DNA from: Caballeronia arvi
GTDB taxonomy: Bacteria; Pseudomonadota; Gammaproteobacteria; Burkholderiales; Burkholderiaceae
Reading direction: 5' to 3'
Length of the DNA stretch: 64,000 nt
NCBI RefSeq assembly: GCF_001544695.2
Contig: NZ_FCOM02000042.1
Coordinates: 1-64,000 of the forward strand
This document shows, piece by piece, positions 16,588 to 26,822 of the stretch. The number at the start of each line of letters is the position of its first letter. Position 1 is the stretch's first letter. A model generated the notes under the pieces. It had not been told where the DNA came from. It did no database searches and saw only the letters and a list, made by a program, of their open reading frames with translations. Position numbers and translations under genes: made by a program.

Positions 16588-18009
16588 ATGAACGCCGCAG
16601 TTCTCGATTCCAAAGATTCCAAGGATTACGTCGTCGCCGACATGTCGCTGGCCGCATGGGGCCGCAAGGAACTCGACATCGCCGAAACGGAAATGCCGGG
16701 TCTCATCCAGACGCGCGAAGAGTACAAGACGCAGCAGCCGCTGAAGGGCGCGCGCGTCGCCGGTTCGCTGCACATGACCATTCAGACGGGCGTGCTGATC
16801 GAAACGCTCACGGCGCTGGGCGCGGACGTGCGCTGGGCATCGTGCAACATTTTCTCGACGCAGGATCACGCCGCCGCCGCCATCGCCGCGGGTGGCACGC
16901 CGGTGTTCGCGTTCAAGGGCGAATCGCTCGACGAATACTGGGAATTCTCGCACCGCATCTTCGAATGGCCGAACGGCGAGTTCGCCAACATGATCCTCGA
17001 TGACGGCGGCGACGCAACGCTGCTGCTCATCCTCGGCGCGAAGGCGGAGAAGGACCGCTCGGTCATCGCCAAGCCGACGAACGAAGAAGAAGTCGCGCTG
17101 TACAAGTCCATCGCCAAGCATCTGGACAGCGATCCGACGTGGTACTCCACGCGCCTCTCGCACATCCAGGGCGTGACGGAAGAAACGACCACGGGCGTGC
17201 ATCGCCTGTATCAGATGGAAAAGGAAGGCGGCCTGCCGTTCCCGGCCATCAACGTCAACGATTCGGTCACGAAGTCGAAGTTCGACAACCTGTATGGCTG
17301 CCGCGAATCGCTCGTCGACGGCATCAAGCGTGCGACCGACGTGATGATCGCGGGCAAGATCGCAGTCGTCGCGGGTTACGGTGACGTGGGCAAGGGCTGC
17401 GCGCAATCGCTGCGCGGTCTGGGCGCGACCGTGTGGGTCACGGAAATCGATCCGATCTGCGCGCTGCAGGCGGCGATGGAAGGCTACCGCGTCGTGACGA
17501 TGGAATACGCCGCCAGCCGCGCCGACATCTTCGTGACCGCGACGGGCAACTACCACGTCATCAACCACGATCACATGAAGGCGATGCGCAACAACGCGAT
17601 CGTCTGCAACATCGGCCACTTCGACTCCGAAATCGATATTGCTTCCACGCGCCAGTACACGTGGGACAACATCAAGCCGCAGGTCGATCACATTGTCTTC
17701 CCGGACGGCAAGAAGATCATCATCCTGGCTGAAGGCCGTCTCGTGAATCTGGGCTGCGCGACGGGCCATCCGTCGTTCGTGATGTCGAACTCGTTCACCA
17801 ACCAGACGCTCGCGCAGATCGAACTGTTCTGCCACGGCAAGAAGTACGAGAACAAGGTCTACGTGCTGCCGAAGCATCTCGACGAAAAGGTCGCGCGCCT
17901 GCACCTCGGCCGCATCGGCGTTGAGCTGACCGTTTTGAGCGACGAGCAGGCCGGTTATATCGGCGTCGACAAGAACGGCCCGTTCAAGCCGAACCACTAC
18001 CGCTATTAA
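16588..18009 (+). CDS. ahcY: Adenosylhomocysteinase
   Basis: The enzyme splits S-adenosylhomocysteine into adenosine and homocysteine and uses tightly bound NAD. It removes product inhibition of methyltransferases. The 473-residue product shows the NAD-binding stretch VVAGYGDVGKGCAQSLRGLG, the substrate-side CNIFSTQDHAAAAIA, and the C-terminal KNGPFKPNHYRY ending of the family. The ATG at 16588 is preceded by AAGGAGG. An in-frame upstream extension runs through the riboswitch and is rejected. It is controlled by the riboswitch and is followed by a small membrane protein and metF. Confidence 0.98.
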   Translation: MNAAVLDSKDSKDYVVADMSLAAWGRKELDIAETEMPGLIQTREEYKTQQPLKGARVAGSLHMTIQTGVLIETLTALGADVRWASCNIFSTQDHAAAAIAAGGTPVFAFKGESLDEYWEFSHRIFEWPNGEFANMILDDGGDATLLLILGAKAEKDRSVIAKPTNEEEVALYKSIAKHLDSDPTWYSTRLSHIQGVTEETTTGVHRLYQMEKEGGLPFPAINVNDSVTKSKFDNLYGCRESLVDGIKRATDVMIAGKIAVVAGYGDVGKGCAQSLRGLGATVWVTEIDPICALQAAMEGYRVVTMEYAASRADIFVTATGNYHVINHDHMKAMRNNAIVCNIGHFDSEIDIASTRQYTWDNIKPQVDHIVFPDGKKIIILAEGRLVNLGCATGHPSFVMSNSFTNQTLAQIELFCHGKKYENKVYVLPKHLDEKVARLHLGRIGVELTVLSDEQAGYIGVDKNGPFKPNHYRY

Positions 18010-18037
18010 TCGACTGAGCGGCGGCGTTCGTCCGCAC

Positions 18038-18064
18038 GGGTGTGATGATTTGAGATCGCACCCG
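18038..18064 (+). terminator. Possible hairpin after ahcY
   Basis: CGGGTGTGAT and ATCGCACCCG can pair with one G-U pair around an 8-base loop. There is no T tract, so it may be a partial terminator or an mRNA-stabilising structure inside the operon. Confidence 0.4.
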
Positions 18065-18105
18065 CGCGGCGCACGCGAGCTAACGCATCAACCGGAGAAC
18101 CTTCG

Positions 18106-18459
18106 ATGACCGTGCTGCTGACATGGCTGATCAACGCGCTCGCGCTTCTGATCATCACGTATCTGGTGCCGTCGATTCACATTCGCAGTTTCGGCACGGC
18201 GCTCATCATCGCGGTGGTGCTCGGGCTCATCAACGCAGTGCTGAGGCCGCTTCTCATCATCCTCACGCTGCCGGTGACGATAGTCACGCTCGGGCTCTTC
18301 ATCCTGGTCGTGAACGCGCTGTGCTTCTGGCTGTGCTCGTCGCTGCTGAAGGGCTTCGAAGTGTCGGGATTCTGGTCCGCGTTCTTCGGCTCGATTTTGT
18401 ACAGCATCGTGTCCTGGCTGTTGTCGGCGCTCATTTTCGGGAACCGCAACTTCGGCTAG
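18106..18459 (+). CDS. Four-helix membrane protein, phage holin family 4 (PF04020-like)
   Basis: The 117-residue protein is nearly all hydrophobic, with four membrane segments (for example INALALLIITYLVP and LITLPVTIVTLGLFILVVNA-like stretches). Pattern and length fit the family annotated as superfamily IV holin. Despite the name, chromosomal members are not prophage genes, and no other phage gene is nearby. GGAG precedes the ATG. It sits between ahcY and metF, and the same order is common in related bacteria. Its function is unknown. Confidence 0.8.
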   Translation: MTVLLTWLINALALLIITYLVPSIHIRSFGTALIIAVVLGLINAVLRPLLIILTLPVTIVTLGLFILVVNALCFWLCSSLLKGFEVSGFWSAFFGSILYSIVSWLLSALIFGNRNFG

Positions 18460-18490
18460 GCGGATGCCGCCGCCCGAGTCCCTCATCATC

Positions 18491-19330
18491 ATGAAACCGA
18501 TCGAACTCTCATTCGAGTTTTTCCCGCCGAAGACGCAGGAAGGCGTGGACAAGCTGCGCGCTTCCCGCGCCGAGCTCAAGAAGCTCTCGCCCAAGTTCGT
18601 CTCCGTGACGTTCGGCGCGGGCGGCTCCACGCAGCAAGGCACGCTCGACAACGTCCTCGACATGGCCGCGGAAGGTTTCGAAGCCGCGCCGCACCTGTCG
18701 TGCATCGGATCGTCGAAAGACAATCTGCGCGCGATCCTCGCGAACTACCGCGAGCACGGCATTCGCCATATCGTCGCGCTGCGCGGCGATCTGCCTTCGG
18801 GCATGGGCGAAGTCGGCGAGTTGCGCTATGCGTCCGAGCTCGTGGCGTTCATTCGCCAGGAGCACGGCGACTGGTTCAACATCGAAGTGGCCGCGTATCC
18901 GGAGTTTCATCCGCAATCGAAGTCGCCTCGCGCCGATCTCGAAAACTTCGCGCGCAAGGTGAAGGCGGGCGCAAACTCGGCGATCACGCAGTACTTCTTT
19001 AACGCGGACTCGTACTTCAAGTTTGTCGAGGAAGCGAGGAAGCTGGGCGTCGACGTGCCGATCGTGCCGGGCATCATGCCGATCACGAACTTCACGCAAC
19101 TGATGCGCTTCTCCGACATGTGCGGCGCGGAAGTGCCGAAATGGATCGCGCGTCGGCTCGAAAGCTTCGGCGACGATCGCGAGTCGATCCGCGCATTCGG
19201 AGTGGACGTCGTGTCCGGATTGTGCCGCCGTCTCATCGACGAAGGCGCGCCGGGCCTGCACTTCTACACGCTCAACGGCGCGTGGGCTTCGAAGACGATT
19301 TGCGAGCGGCTCGGCTTCAAGAGCGCGTAA
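18491..19330 (+). CDS. metF: Methylenetetrahydrofolate reductase
   Basis: MetF reduces 5,10-methylene-THF to 5-methyl-THF with FAD, supplying the methyl group for methionine synthesis. The 279-residue length matches bacterial MetF. The N-terminus has the family motif ELSFEFFPPKT, followed by FVSVTFGAGGSTQQGTLDNV. TQYFFNADSYFKF and PIVPGIMPITNFTQ are also conserved. The ATG at 18491 gives the conserved start. An upstream ATG at 18464 would add 9 residues. It is co-directional with ahcY, so homocysteine release and remethylation are probably co-expressed. Confidence 0.97.
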   Translation: MKPIELSFEFFPPKTQEGVDKLRASRAELKKLSPKFVSVTFGAGGSTQQGTLDNVLDMAAEGFEAAPHLSCIGSSKDNLRAILANYREHGIRHIVALRGDLPSGMGEVGELRYASELVAFIRQEHGDWFNIEVAAYPEFHPQSKSPRADLENFARKVKAGANSAITQYFFNADSYFKFVEEARKLGVDVPIVPGIMPITNFTQLMRFSDMCGAEVPKWIARRLESFGDDRESIRAFGVDVVSGLCRRLIDEGAPGLHFYTLNGAWASKTICERLGFKSA

Positions 19331-19359
19331 TCGAATCACCCCGCGCATCACTGCTTCAC

Positions 19360-19381
19360 CCGCGCGGCGCTCGCCGCGCGG
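19360..19381 (+). terminator. Hairpin after metF
   Basis: CCGCGCGGCG pairs perfectly with CGCCGCGCGG around a 2-base gap, 30 bases after the metF stop. It is followed by a pyrimidine-rich run (TTCTGTCTCC), not a pure T tract. It is probably the end of the ahcY-metF operon. Confidence 0.6.
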
Positions 19382-19662
19382 TTCTGTCTCCTCTCTCCCG
19401 AATACCGCTTTTTTTGCGTTGCGCTGCGGCCTCGTGCGCAATATTTCGTCCTCCGGTCCATCACGTCTGCGCATGGCCGATAAACTGTCCTTATCGAAGC
19501 GCCATCGACGGCAAACTCTAGTGGGGAAAACCAACAACGCGCGTCACTTTTGTTCGTGCTAGGGTAGCGCCCGACTTCGCGCACACGCGCCGAAAAACGG
19601 CCGGTGTGATCAAGTACACTCGCGCTACGCCGGCCAGAAGCCGGTATTGACTTGGAGGAAAC
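19382..19662 (+). other. Leader region of dppA
   Basis: No gene is supported in this gap. It must contain the dppA promoter. TACACT at about 19615 is a candidate -10, but no good -35 is seen. GGAGG precedes the dppA start codon. Confidence 0.4.
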
Positions 19663-21294
19663 ATGAACAAAAACAGCCTGTTGCGAGTCGTCCGCACGTC
19701 GGCGCTCGCGGGCGCCGTGACCGCGGTATCGCTCTTCGCAGCCACTGCGGCAAACGCCGCCATCCCGAACAAGACGCTCGTGTATTGCTCGGAAGGCAGC
19801 CCGGCCGGCTTCGATCCGGCGCAATACACCACCGGCACCGATTTCACCGCAAATACCTTCACCGTCTATAACCGTCTCGTCGAGTTCGAGCGCGGCGGCA
19901 CGAAGGTCGAACCGGGTCTCGCCGAGAAGTGGGATGTATCGTCGGATGGTCTTACTTACACGTTCCATCTGCGCCACGGCGTGAAGTTCCAGACGACGTC
20001 GTACTTCAAGCCGACGCGCGAATTCAACGCGGACGACGTGGTCTTCACGTTCAACCGCATGCTCGATCCGAACAATCCGTTCCGCAAGGCGTACAACGTG
20101 CAGTTTCCGTACTTCACGGACCTCGGCATGGACAAGCTGATCTCGAAGGTCGAGAAGGTCGATCCGTACACCGTGAAGTTCACGCTGAAGGAAGTGAGCG
20201 CGCCGTTCATCCAGAACATGGCGATGGAATACGCGTCGATCCTCTCGGCCGAATATACGGACAAGCTGATGAAAGACGGCAAGGCCGCCGACATCAACCA
20301 GCAGCCGGTCGGCACGGGTCCGTTCATTTTCCGCAGCTACACGAAGGACGCGACCATCCGTTTCGACGGCAATCCTGATTACTGGAAGCCGAACGCGGTG
20401 CAGATTTCGAAGCTGATCTTCTCGATCACACCGGACGCCGCCGTGCGCGTGCAGAAGCTGAAGAGCAACGAGTGCCAGGTGATGAGCTATCCGCGTCCGG
20501 GCGACATCGCGGCGCTGAAGTCGGCGTCGAATGTCGATACGCCGTCGCAGGCGGGCTTCAACGAAGGTTACGTGGCTTACAACGTGACGAAGAAGGGCCT
20601 CGACAACACCGACGTGCGCCGCGCGCTCGACATGGCGATCAACAAGAAGGCGATCATCGATTCGGTGTATCAGGGCGCGGGTCAGCCGGCCACCGCGCCG
20701 ATGCCGCCGACTCAGTGGTCCTACGACAAGAACTTGAAGGGCCAGACGTACGACACCGCGAAGGCGAAGGATCTGCTGAAGAAGGCGGGCTTCCCGGACG
20801 GCTTCGAGATCACGCTGTGGGCGATGCCGGTGCAACGCGCGTACAACCCGAACGCGCGCCTGATGGCGGAAATGATTCAGGCCGACTGGGCGAAGATCGG
20901 CGTGAAGGCGAAGATCGTGTCGTACGAGTGGGGCGAGTATCTGAAGCGCGCGCACGCGGGCGAACATGATGCGCTGCTGATCGGCTGGACCGGCGACAAC
21001 GGCGATCCCGACAACTGGCTCGGCACGCTGCTCGGCTGCGATGCGGTGAAGGGCAGCAACTTCTCGAAGTGGTGCTACAAGCCGTTCGACGATCTCGTCG
21101 TGAAGGGCCGTTCGACCACCGATGTCGCTGCGCGCACGAAGGCGTATACCGATGCGCAGCAGATCTTCGCGCAGCAACTGCCGTTCTCGCCGATCGCGCA
21201 CTCGACGGTCTATCAGCCCGTCAGCAAGAAGGTGACGAACATGAAGATCGAGCCGCTCGGCTACGTGCGCTTCGATGGCGTCGGCATGCAATAA
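19663..21294 (+). CDS. dppA: Dipeptide ABC transporter, periplasmic binding protein
   Basis: The 543-residue SBP_bac_5 protein carries a Sec signal peptide (about residues 1-32, cleavage after ANA) and the family core. The core includes the GPAGFDPAQ-like start of the mature protein, LTYTFHLRHGVKF, FNADDVVFTFNRM, and C-terminal NGDPDNWLGTLLGCD. It should bind di- or short peptides in the periplasm and deliver them to DppBC. A strong hairpin separates it from dppB, as is usual for abundant binding proteins. Haem or other peptide ligands cannot be excluded. Confidence 0.93.
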   Translation: MNKNSLLRVVRTSALAGAVTAVSLFAATAANAAIPNKTLVYCSEGSPAGFDPAQYTTGTDFTANTFTVYNRLVEFERGGTKVEPGLAEKWDVSSDGLTYTFHLRHGVKFQTTSYFKPTREFNADDVVFTFNRMLDPNNPFRKAYNVQFPYFTDLGMDKLISKVEKVDPYTVKFTLKEVSAPFIQNMAMEYASILSAEYTDKLMKDGKAADINQQPVGTGPFIFRSYTKDATIRFDGNPDYWKPNAVQISKLIFSITPDAAVRVQKLKSNECQVMSYPRPGDIAALKSASNVDTPSQAGFNEGYVAYNVTKKGLDNTDVRRALDMAINKKAIIDSVYQGAGQPATAPMPPTQWSYDKNLKGQTYDTAKAKDLLKKAGFPDGFEITLWAMPVQRAYNPNARLMAEMIQADWAKIGVKAKIVSYEWGEYLKRAHAGEHDALLIGWTGDNGDPDNWLGTLLGCDAVKGSNFSKWCYKPFDDLVVKGRSTTDVAARTKAYTDAQQIFAQQLPFSPIAHSTVYQPVSKKVTNMKIEPLGYVRFDGVGMQ

Positions 21295-21344
21295 AGTTTG
21301 TCTGCGGAACGCTTTTTGCACTAAACCATAACTAATCGAGAAAG

Positions 21345-21390
21345 GTCCGGCGGCGCGGGTCCACACGATCCGACGCCGCCGGACATTTTT
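21345..21390 (+). terminator. Intercistronic hairpin between dppA and dppB
   Basis: GTCCGGCGGCG and CGCCGCCGGAC form a perfect 11-bp stem with an 18-base loop, followed by ATTTTT. It has the form of a rho-independent terminator inside the operon, 50 bases after dppA. It probably lets some transcription through and protects the dppA message, giving excess binding protein over permease. Confidence 0.8.
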
Positions 21391-21432
21391 CGGGTTCCCA
21401 CAAGTACGAACCAAACGAACCAAAGGGCGATC

Positions 21433-22443
21433 ATGTTCCGATTCGTTTTGCGACGCATAGGAATGGTGATACCGACGTTCATCGGCATTACGATTCTCGC
21501 GTTCGCGCTCATCCATCTGATTCCCGGCGACCCCATCGAAGTGATGATGGGCGAGCGCGGCGTCGACCCGGCGATGCACGCCGAAGCCATGAAGCGCCTG
21601 GGGCTGGATCAGCCGCTTCCGCTGCAATATCTGACGTACGTCGGGCACGCGCTCAAGGGCGATCTCGGCACGTCGATCATCACGAATACGAGCGTGATGG
21701 GCGAATTCCTCGCGCGCTTTCCCGCGACCGTCGAGCTGTCCATCTGCGCGATGATCTTCGCGCTCGTCGTCGGCCTTCCGGCGGGCGTCGCGGCTGCGCT
21801 CAGGCGCGGCACCGTCGTCGATCATGGCGTGATGGGCACCGCGCTCACCGGCTATTCAATGCCGATTTTCTGGTGGGGCTTGATCCTCATCATGTTCTTC
21901 TCCGCGAAGCTCGGCTGGACGCCGGTGTCGGGCCGCATCGCGGTGGAGTACGACATTCCGCACGTCACGGGCTTCATGCTGATCGATGCGCTCTTTTCCA
22001 CCGATGAAGGCGCGTTCACGTCGGCGGTGAGTCACCTGATTCTGCCGACCATCGTGCTCGGCACGATTCCGCTGGCGGTCGTCGCGCGCATGACGCGCTC
22101 GTCGATGCTCGAAGTGCTGCGCGAGGACTACATCCGCACGGCGCGCGCGAAAGGTTTGTCGCCGTTGCGTGTGGTCGTCGTGCATGCGCTGCGCAACGCG
22201 CTGATTCCCGTGGTGACCGTCATCGGTTTGCAGGTCGGCACGCTGCTCGCGGGCGCGGTGCTGACCGAGACGCTGTTCTCGTGGCCGGGCGTCGGCAAGT
22301 GGCTCATCGATGCCATTTCGCGTCGCGATTATCCGGTCGTGCAAGGCGGCATTCTGATGATCGCGACGCTCGTGATCGTCGTGAATCTGGTCGTCGATCT
22401 GCTCTACGGCGTGTTGAATCCGCGCATTCGCCATACGAGGTAA
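21433..22443 (+). CDS. dppB: Dipeptide ABC transporter permease DppB
   Basis: The 336-residue inner-membrane permease has the N-terminal helix typical of DppB/OppB (RRIGMVIPTFIGITILAFAL, then IHLIPGDP) and about six membrane spans. Its BPD_transp_1 domain carries an EAA-type loop (EDYIRTARAKGLSPLRVVVV). It forms the channel with DppC. Confidence 0.95.
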   Translation: MFRFVLRRIGMVIPTFIGITILAFALIHLIPGDPIEVMMGERGVDPAMHAEAMKRLGLDQPLPLQYLTYVGHALKGDLGTSIITNTSVMGEFLARFPATVELSICAMIFALVVGLPAGVAAALRRGTVVDHGVMGTALTGYSMPIFWWGLILIMFFSAKLGWTPVSGRIAVEYDIPHVTGFMLIDALFSTDEGAFTSAVSHLILPTIVLGTIPLAVVARMTRSSMLEVLREDYIRTARAKGLSPLRVVVVHALRNALIPVVTVIGLQVGTLLAGAVLTETLFSWPGVGKWLIDAISRRDYPVVQGGILMIATLVIVVNLVVDLLYGVLNPRIRHTR

Positions 22444-22448
22444 CTGGG

Positions 22449-22533
22449 ATGGACTACCCCCACGCTCACATTTGTTCGCTGCCCCCCAAGGGGGCGCATG
22501 CCTCGCTTGAGGCGGCTCGGCGCGAGGCATGAT
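22449..22533 (+). repeat. Burkholderiales-type intergenic palindromic repeat
   Basis: The 90-base dppB-dppC spacer contains GGACTACCCCCACGCTCAC, then the hairpin GCCCCCCAAGGGGGC, then GCCTCGCTTGAGGC and a longer outer pairing of TGCCTCGC with GCGAGGCA. Spacers of this composition recur in Burkholderiales genomes. Only one copy is seen in this window. It ends directly at the dppC start region and may form mRNA structure between the permease genes. Confidence 0.65.
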
Positions 22534-23451
22534 ATGGCTGACGTTCAAAACAATCTCCCGCCGGGCGCGCTGACGCCGCCGTCCGGCCGCATGGTCGCCG
22601 CGCGCGAGTTCTGGTTCAACTTCTCGCGCAATCGCGGCGCGGTGATCGCGGGCGCAATCGTGCTCGCGCTGATTTTCGTCGCGATCTTTGCGCCGTTGAT
22701 CGCGCCGCATAGCCCGATCGAGCAATACCGCGATTACGTCAAGATCCCGCCCGCGTGGCTCGAAGGCGGCAACCGCATGTTCCTGCTCGGCACCGATGAA
22801 GCCGGCCGCGACATCCTCTCGCGTCTCATGTACGGCGCACGGCTGTCGTTCTGGATCGGCTTCGTGTCGGTGGTACTCGCGCTGATTCCGGGCGTCGTGC
22901 TCGGTCTCATGGCCGCGTTCTTCAACTGGCTCGATACGCCGATCATGCGCGTGATGGACGTGCTGCTCGCGCTGCCGTCGCTGTTGCTGGCGGTTGCGGT
23001 CGTCGCGATCATCGGTCCCGGTCTGGTCAACACGATGCTCGCGATCGCGATCGTCGCGCTGCCGGGTTATGTGCGTCTCACACGCGCGTCCGCGCTCGGC
23101 GAACTGCAGAAGGAATACGTGACGGCATCGCGCGTCGCGGGAGCGGGCACGGTGCGGCTGATGTTCTCGCAAGTGCTGCCGAACTGCGCCGCGCCGTTGA
23201 TCGTGCAGGCGACGCTCGGCTTTTCGTCCGCGATTCTCGATGCCGCCGCGCTCGGCTTCCTCGGCCTCGGCGTGCAACCGCCGGCGGCGGAGTGGGGCGC
23301 GATGCTCGCATCGGCGCGCGATTACATCGAAAGCGCATGGTGGATCGTGACGATGCCGGGCCTGTCGATTCTGATTTCGGTGCTCGTCATCAACCTACTC
23401 GGCGACGGTCTGCGCGACGCGCTCGATCCGAAACTCAAGCGGATGGGCTAA
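22534..23451 (+). CDS. dppC: Dipeptide ABC transporter permease DppC
   Basis: The 305-residue permease shows the OppC_N segment followed by the BPD_transp_1 domain, with LLGTDEAGRDILSRLMYGAR and the EAA loop ELQKEYVTASRVAGAGTVRL. The ATG at 22534 gives the normal start. The frame remains open through the upstream repeat, but that part is repeat sequence. dppD follows after 3 bases. Confidence 0.95.
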   Translation: MADVQNNLPPGALTPPSGRMVAAREFWFNFSRNRGAVIAGAIVLALIFVAIFAPLIAPHSPIEQYRDYVKIPPAWLEGGNRMFLLGTDEAGRDILSRLMYGARLSFWIGFVSVVLALIPGVVLGLMAAFFNWLDTPIMRVMDVLLALPSLLLAVAVVAIIGPGLVNTMLAIAIVALPGYVRLTRASALGELQKEYVTASRVAGAGTVRLMFSQVLPNCAAPLIVQATLGFSSAILDAAALGFLGLGVQPPAAEWGAMLASARDYIESAWWIVTMPGLSILISVLVINLLGDGLRDALDPKLKRMG

Positions 23452-23454
23452 GCG

Positions 23455-24440
23455 ATGAACGATCTGTTGACTATCCGTAATTTGCAGGTGACGTTCGGCG
23501 GCACGCAGGCCGTCGATCGTATCGATCTGAGCGTGAAGCCGGGCGAAGTCGTCGGCGTGGTCGGCGAATCCGGCTCGGGCAAGAGCGTCACGATGATGGC
23601 GCTGATGGGCCTCATCGACGCACCCGGCAAAGTGACCGCCGACCAGGTCATGTTCGATGGCCGCGACTTGCTGAAGGCGTCGGCGCGCGAGCGTCGGAAG
23701 ATCATCGGCAAGGACATTGCGATGGTGTTTCAGGACGCGCTGACGAGCCTGAACCCGAGCTATACCGTCGGCTATCAGATCAAGGAAGTGCTGAAGCTGC
23801 ACGAAGGCTTGCGCGGCGATGCGCTCCACAAGCGCGCGGTCGAACTGCTCGATCAGGTCGGCATTCCGGATGCGAAGAGCCGCATCGAGTCGTTTCCGCA
23901 TCAGATGTCGGGCGGCATGAACCAGCGCGTGATGATCGCGATGGCGGTGGCGTGCAATCCGAAGTTGCTGATCGCCGACGAGCCGACCACCGCGCTCGAC
24001 GTCACGATTCAGGCGCAGATCATGGAACTGCTCGTGCGTCTGCAGAAGGAGCGCGGCATGGCGCTCGTGCTGATATCGCACGACCTCGCCGTGGTGTCGG
24101 AAGTGGCGCAGCGCGTCGCGGTGATGTACGCGGGCGAGATCATCGAAACGAATCATGTGCCGACAATCTTCAGCGAGCCGCATCATCCGTACACGGAAGC
24201 GCTGCTCGCCGCGATCCCGGAGCATAACCGCGACGCGGATCGTCTCGCGGCGCTGCCGGGCATGGTGCCGGGCAAGGACGACCGGCCGAGCGGATGCCTC
24301 TTTGCGCCGCGCTGCAAGTATGTCGTCGACGATTGCTGGAAGGCGCGGCCGAATCTGTTTCAGCTCGACAAGAACGACCCGGCCGTGCGCGCGCGTTGCA
24401 TCAAGCCGTTGAATATCGATGTCGTTGTGGAGGGCGCGCG

Positions 24441-24444
<4 letters not shown>
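23455..24444 (+). CDS. dppD: Dipeptide ABC transporter ATPase DppD
   Basis: The 329-residue ATPase has Walker A GESGSGKS, the ABC signature SGGMNQRV, Walker B LLIADEPTTALD, and the oligopeptide C-terminal extension with a Cys cluster (SGCLFAPRCKYVVDDC), seen in the DppD/OppD group. It forms a heterodimer with DppF. Its stop overlaps the dppF start in an ATGA. Confidence 0.96.
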
Positions 24445-25445
<1,001 letters not shown>

Positions 25446-25489
25446 ATCTCGGCGGACGCGTGCGCGGCGCGTGATGCGAATGTTTTAAG

Positions 25490-26587
25490 ATGTCGGTCGT
25501 GCCGGATTCATACGTCAAGCCGCGTTTTTTGCGCGCGGCGCTCGCCCAGGCGACAGCCATCGTGCTGTCGTTCGTGCTGTTTACGGCGGGTGTCGCGGCG
25601 TGGTCGCCGAGCTTTGCGGTGGTCGGATCGCGCACGCCGCAGGCCGCGGGCGATGCCAGCTCCGCCGCGTTGCCGTCCAGCGCGGCGCCGGCGCCCGCTC
25701 CGCGCGTGGATCGCTCGACCGGCACGACCGCGAGCGGCCCGGTGCGCGCGCAGCCGCCGCGCATGCCGTTCTATGTCGCGACCAAGGGCGCGACGACCAT
25801 CTACGTGCTCGGCACGCTCCATGTGGGATTCGCGAGCGACTATCCGCCCGAGCAACCGTTTCGCAAACCGATACTCGCGGCGCTCGATGCATCGCCGACA
25901 CTCGCGCTCGAGATTTCTCCCGACGAACTGCTGCTTTCCCAGGACGATGTGAACCGCTACGGCGTGTGTCGCAGCGAGTGTCTGATCGACTATCTACCGG
26001 ACTCGATGTGGAAGAAGGTCGAGACGCGCATGCGCAACAATCCGCAGGCGCTGAAGGAGTTGCGGCACACGCGGCCGTGGCTCGCGTCGATGCTGATCGA
26101 AACGTACGACACGCTGAAGGCGGGTTTTCAGAGCGAGTACGGGACCGAGGCGCAATTGCAGAATGTGTATCTGCGGGCGCGCGGGAAGATCGTCGGATTG
26201 GAGACGTTGAATGAACAGATCTCGACGTTCACGCGGCTCACGTCGGCGCAGCAGCGCGAGATGCTCGCGCAGGATCTGGTGCAGACGCCCGCGGAGAATG
26301 TCGCGGACGTGAAGGAGTTGCATCGGTTATGGCGGATCGGTGATGCGGATGCGTTGAAAGCTTGGGATGACGCTAAAGGCTCCAAGTTGGCGCGATCGAA
26401 GGTGCTCGCGGCGCAGGTCGATAACCGCGTGGTTTACGAGCGGAATCGACGGTTCGTGCAGAGGATGGTCGCATTGGCCGCGCCGGATAAGCCGGTGTTT
26501 GTCGCGATCGGAGCGCTGCATCTGGGCGGGCCCAGAGGCGTGTTGGAGTTGTTGAGGGCGAGGGGGTTTGTGGTGGGGGCGGGGTGA
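25490..26587 (+). CDS. TraB/GumN family protein
   Basis: The 365-residue protein has an N-terminal hydrophobic helix (about 15-37) and an Ala/Pro linker. The TraB/GumN domain follows, with its two diagnostic motifs IYVLGTLHVG near residue 105 and VFVAIGALHLGGPRGVLELL at the C-terminus. Family members resemble Tiki-type metalloproteases, and here the conserved GTLH and GALH histidines are present. It is predicted to be membrane-anchored and periplasmic. It starts 44 bases after dppF. Its substrate is unknown. Confidence 0.88.
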   Translation: MSVVPDSYVKPRFLRAALAQATAIVLSFVLFTAGVAAWSPSFAVVGSRTPQAAGDASSAALPSSAAPAPAPRVDRSTGTTASGPVRAQPPRMPFYVATKGATTIYVLGTLHVGFASDYPPEQPFRKPILAALDASPTLALEISPDELLLSQDDVNRYGVCRSECLIDYLPDSMWKKVETRMRNNPQALKELRHTRPWLASMLIETYDTLKAGFQSEYGTEAQLQNVYLRARGKIVGLETLNEQISTFTRLTSAQQREMLAQDLVQTPAENVADVKELHRLWRIGDADALKAWDDAKGSKLARSKVLAAQVDNRVVYERNRRFVQRMVALAAPDKPVFVAIGALHLGGPRGVLELLRARGFVVGAG

Positions 26588-26822
26588 GCGCCTCAACTGC
26601 GAGGGTTTGAGCACTTCCATGCGGCAAAGTGATGAAATTCGTTAGAACTGCAAAGATGAGAACCTAGCATGCCGTAGCACGATGTTATTATCTCCCGATC
26701 CAAAATAGTCTTTTCAAACAAATAGATAGACGCTCGGCCGCTCTGCGCCAAACCTCATCTTCTTGCGGCCGTTACGCTCATTCGGCAACTTCCGCTTTTA
26801 AGCAATATGCTTCCGGTAAAAA

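Noticed and set aside
18106..18459. Prophage holin
   Set aside because: The family name suggests a phage, but no lysin, structural or integrase gene is nearby. The gene sits in a metabolic run, so it is a chromosomal membrane protein.
19348..21825. 825-codon minus-strand open frame
   Set aside because: It lies opposite dppA and the start of dppB, is rich in Arg and His, and has no recognisable domain. It is a GC-driven shadow.
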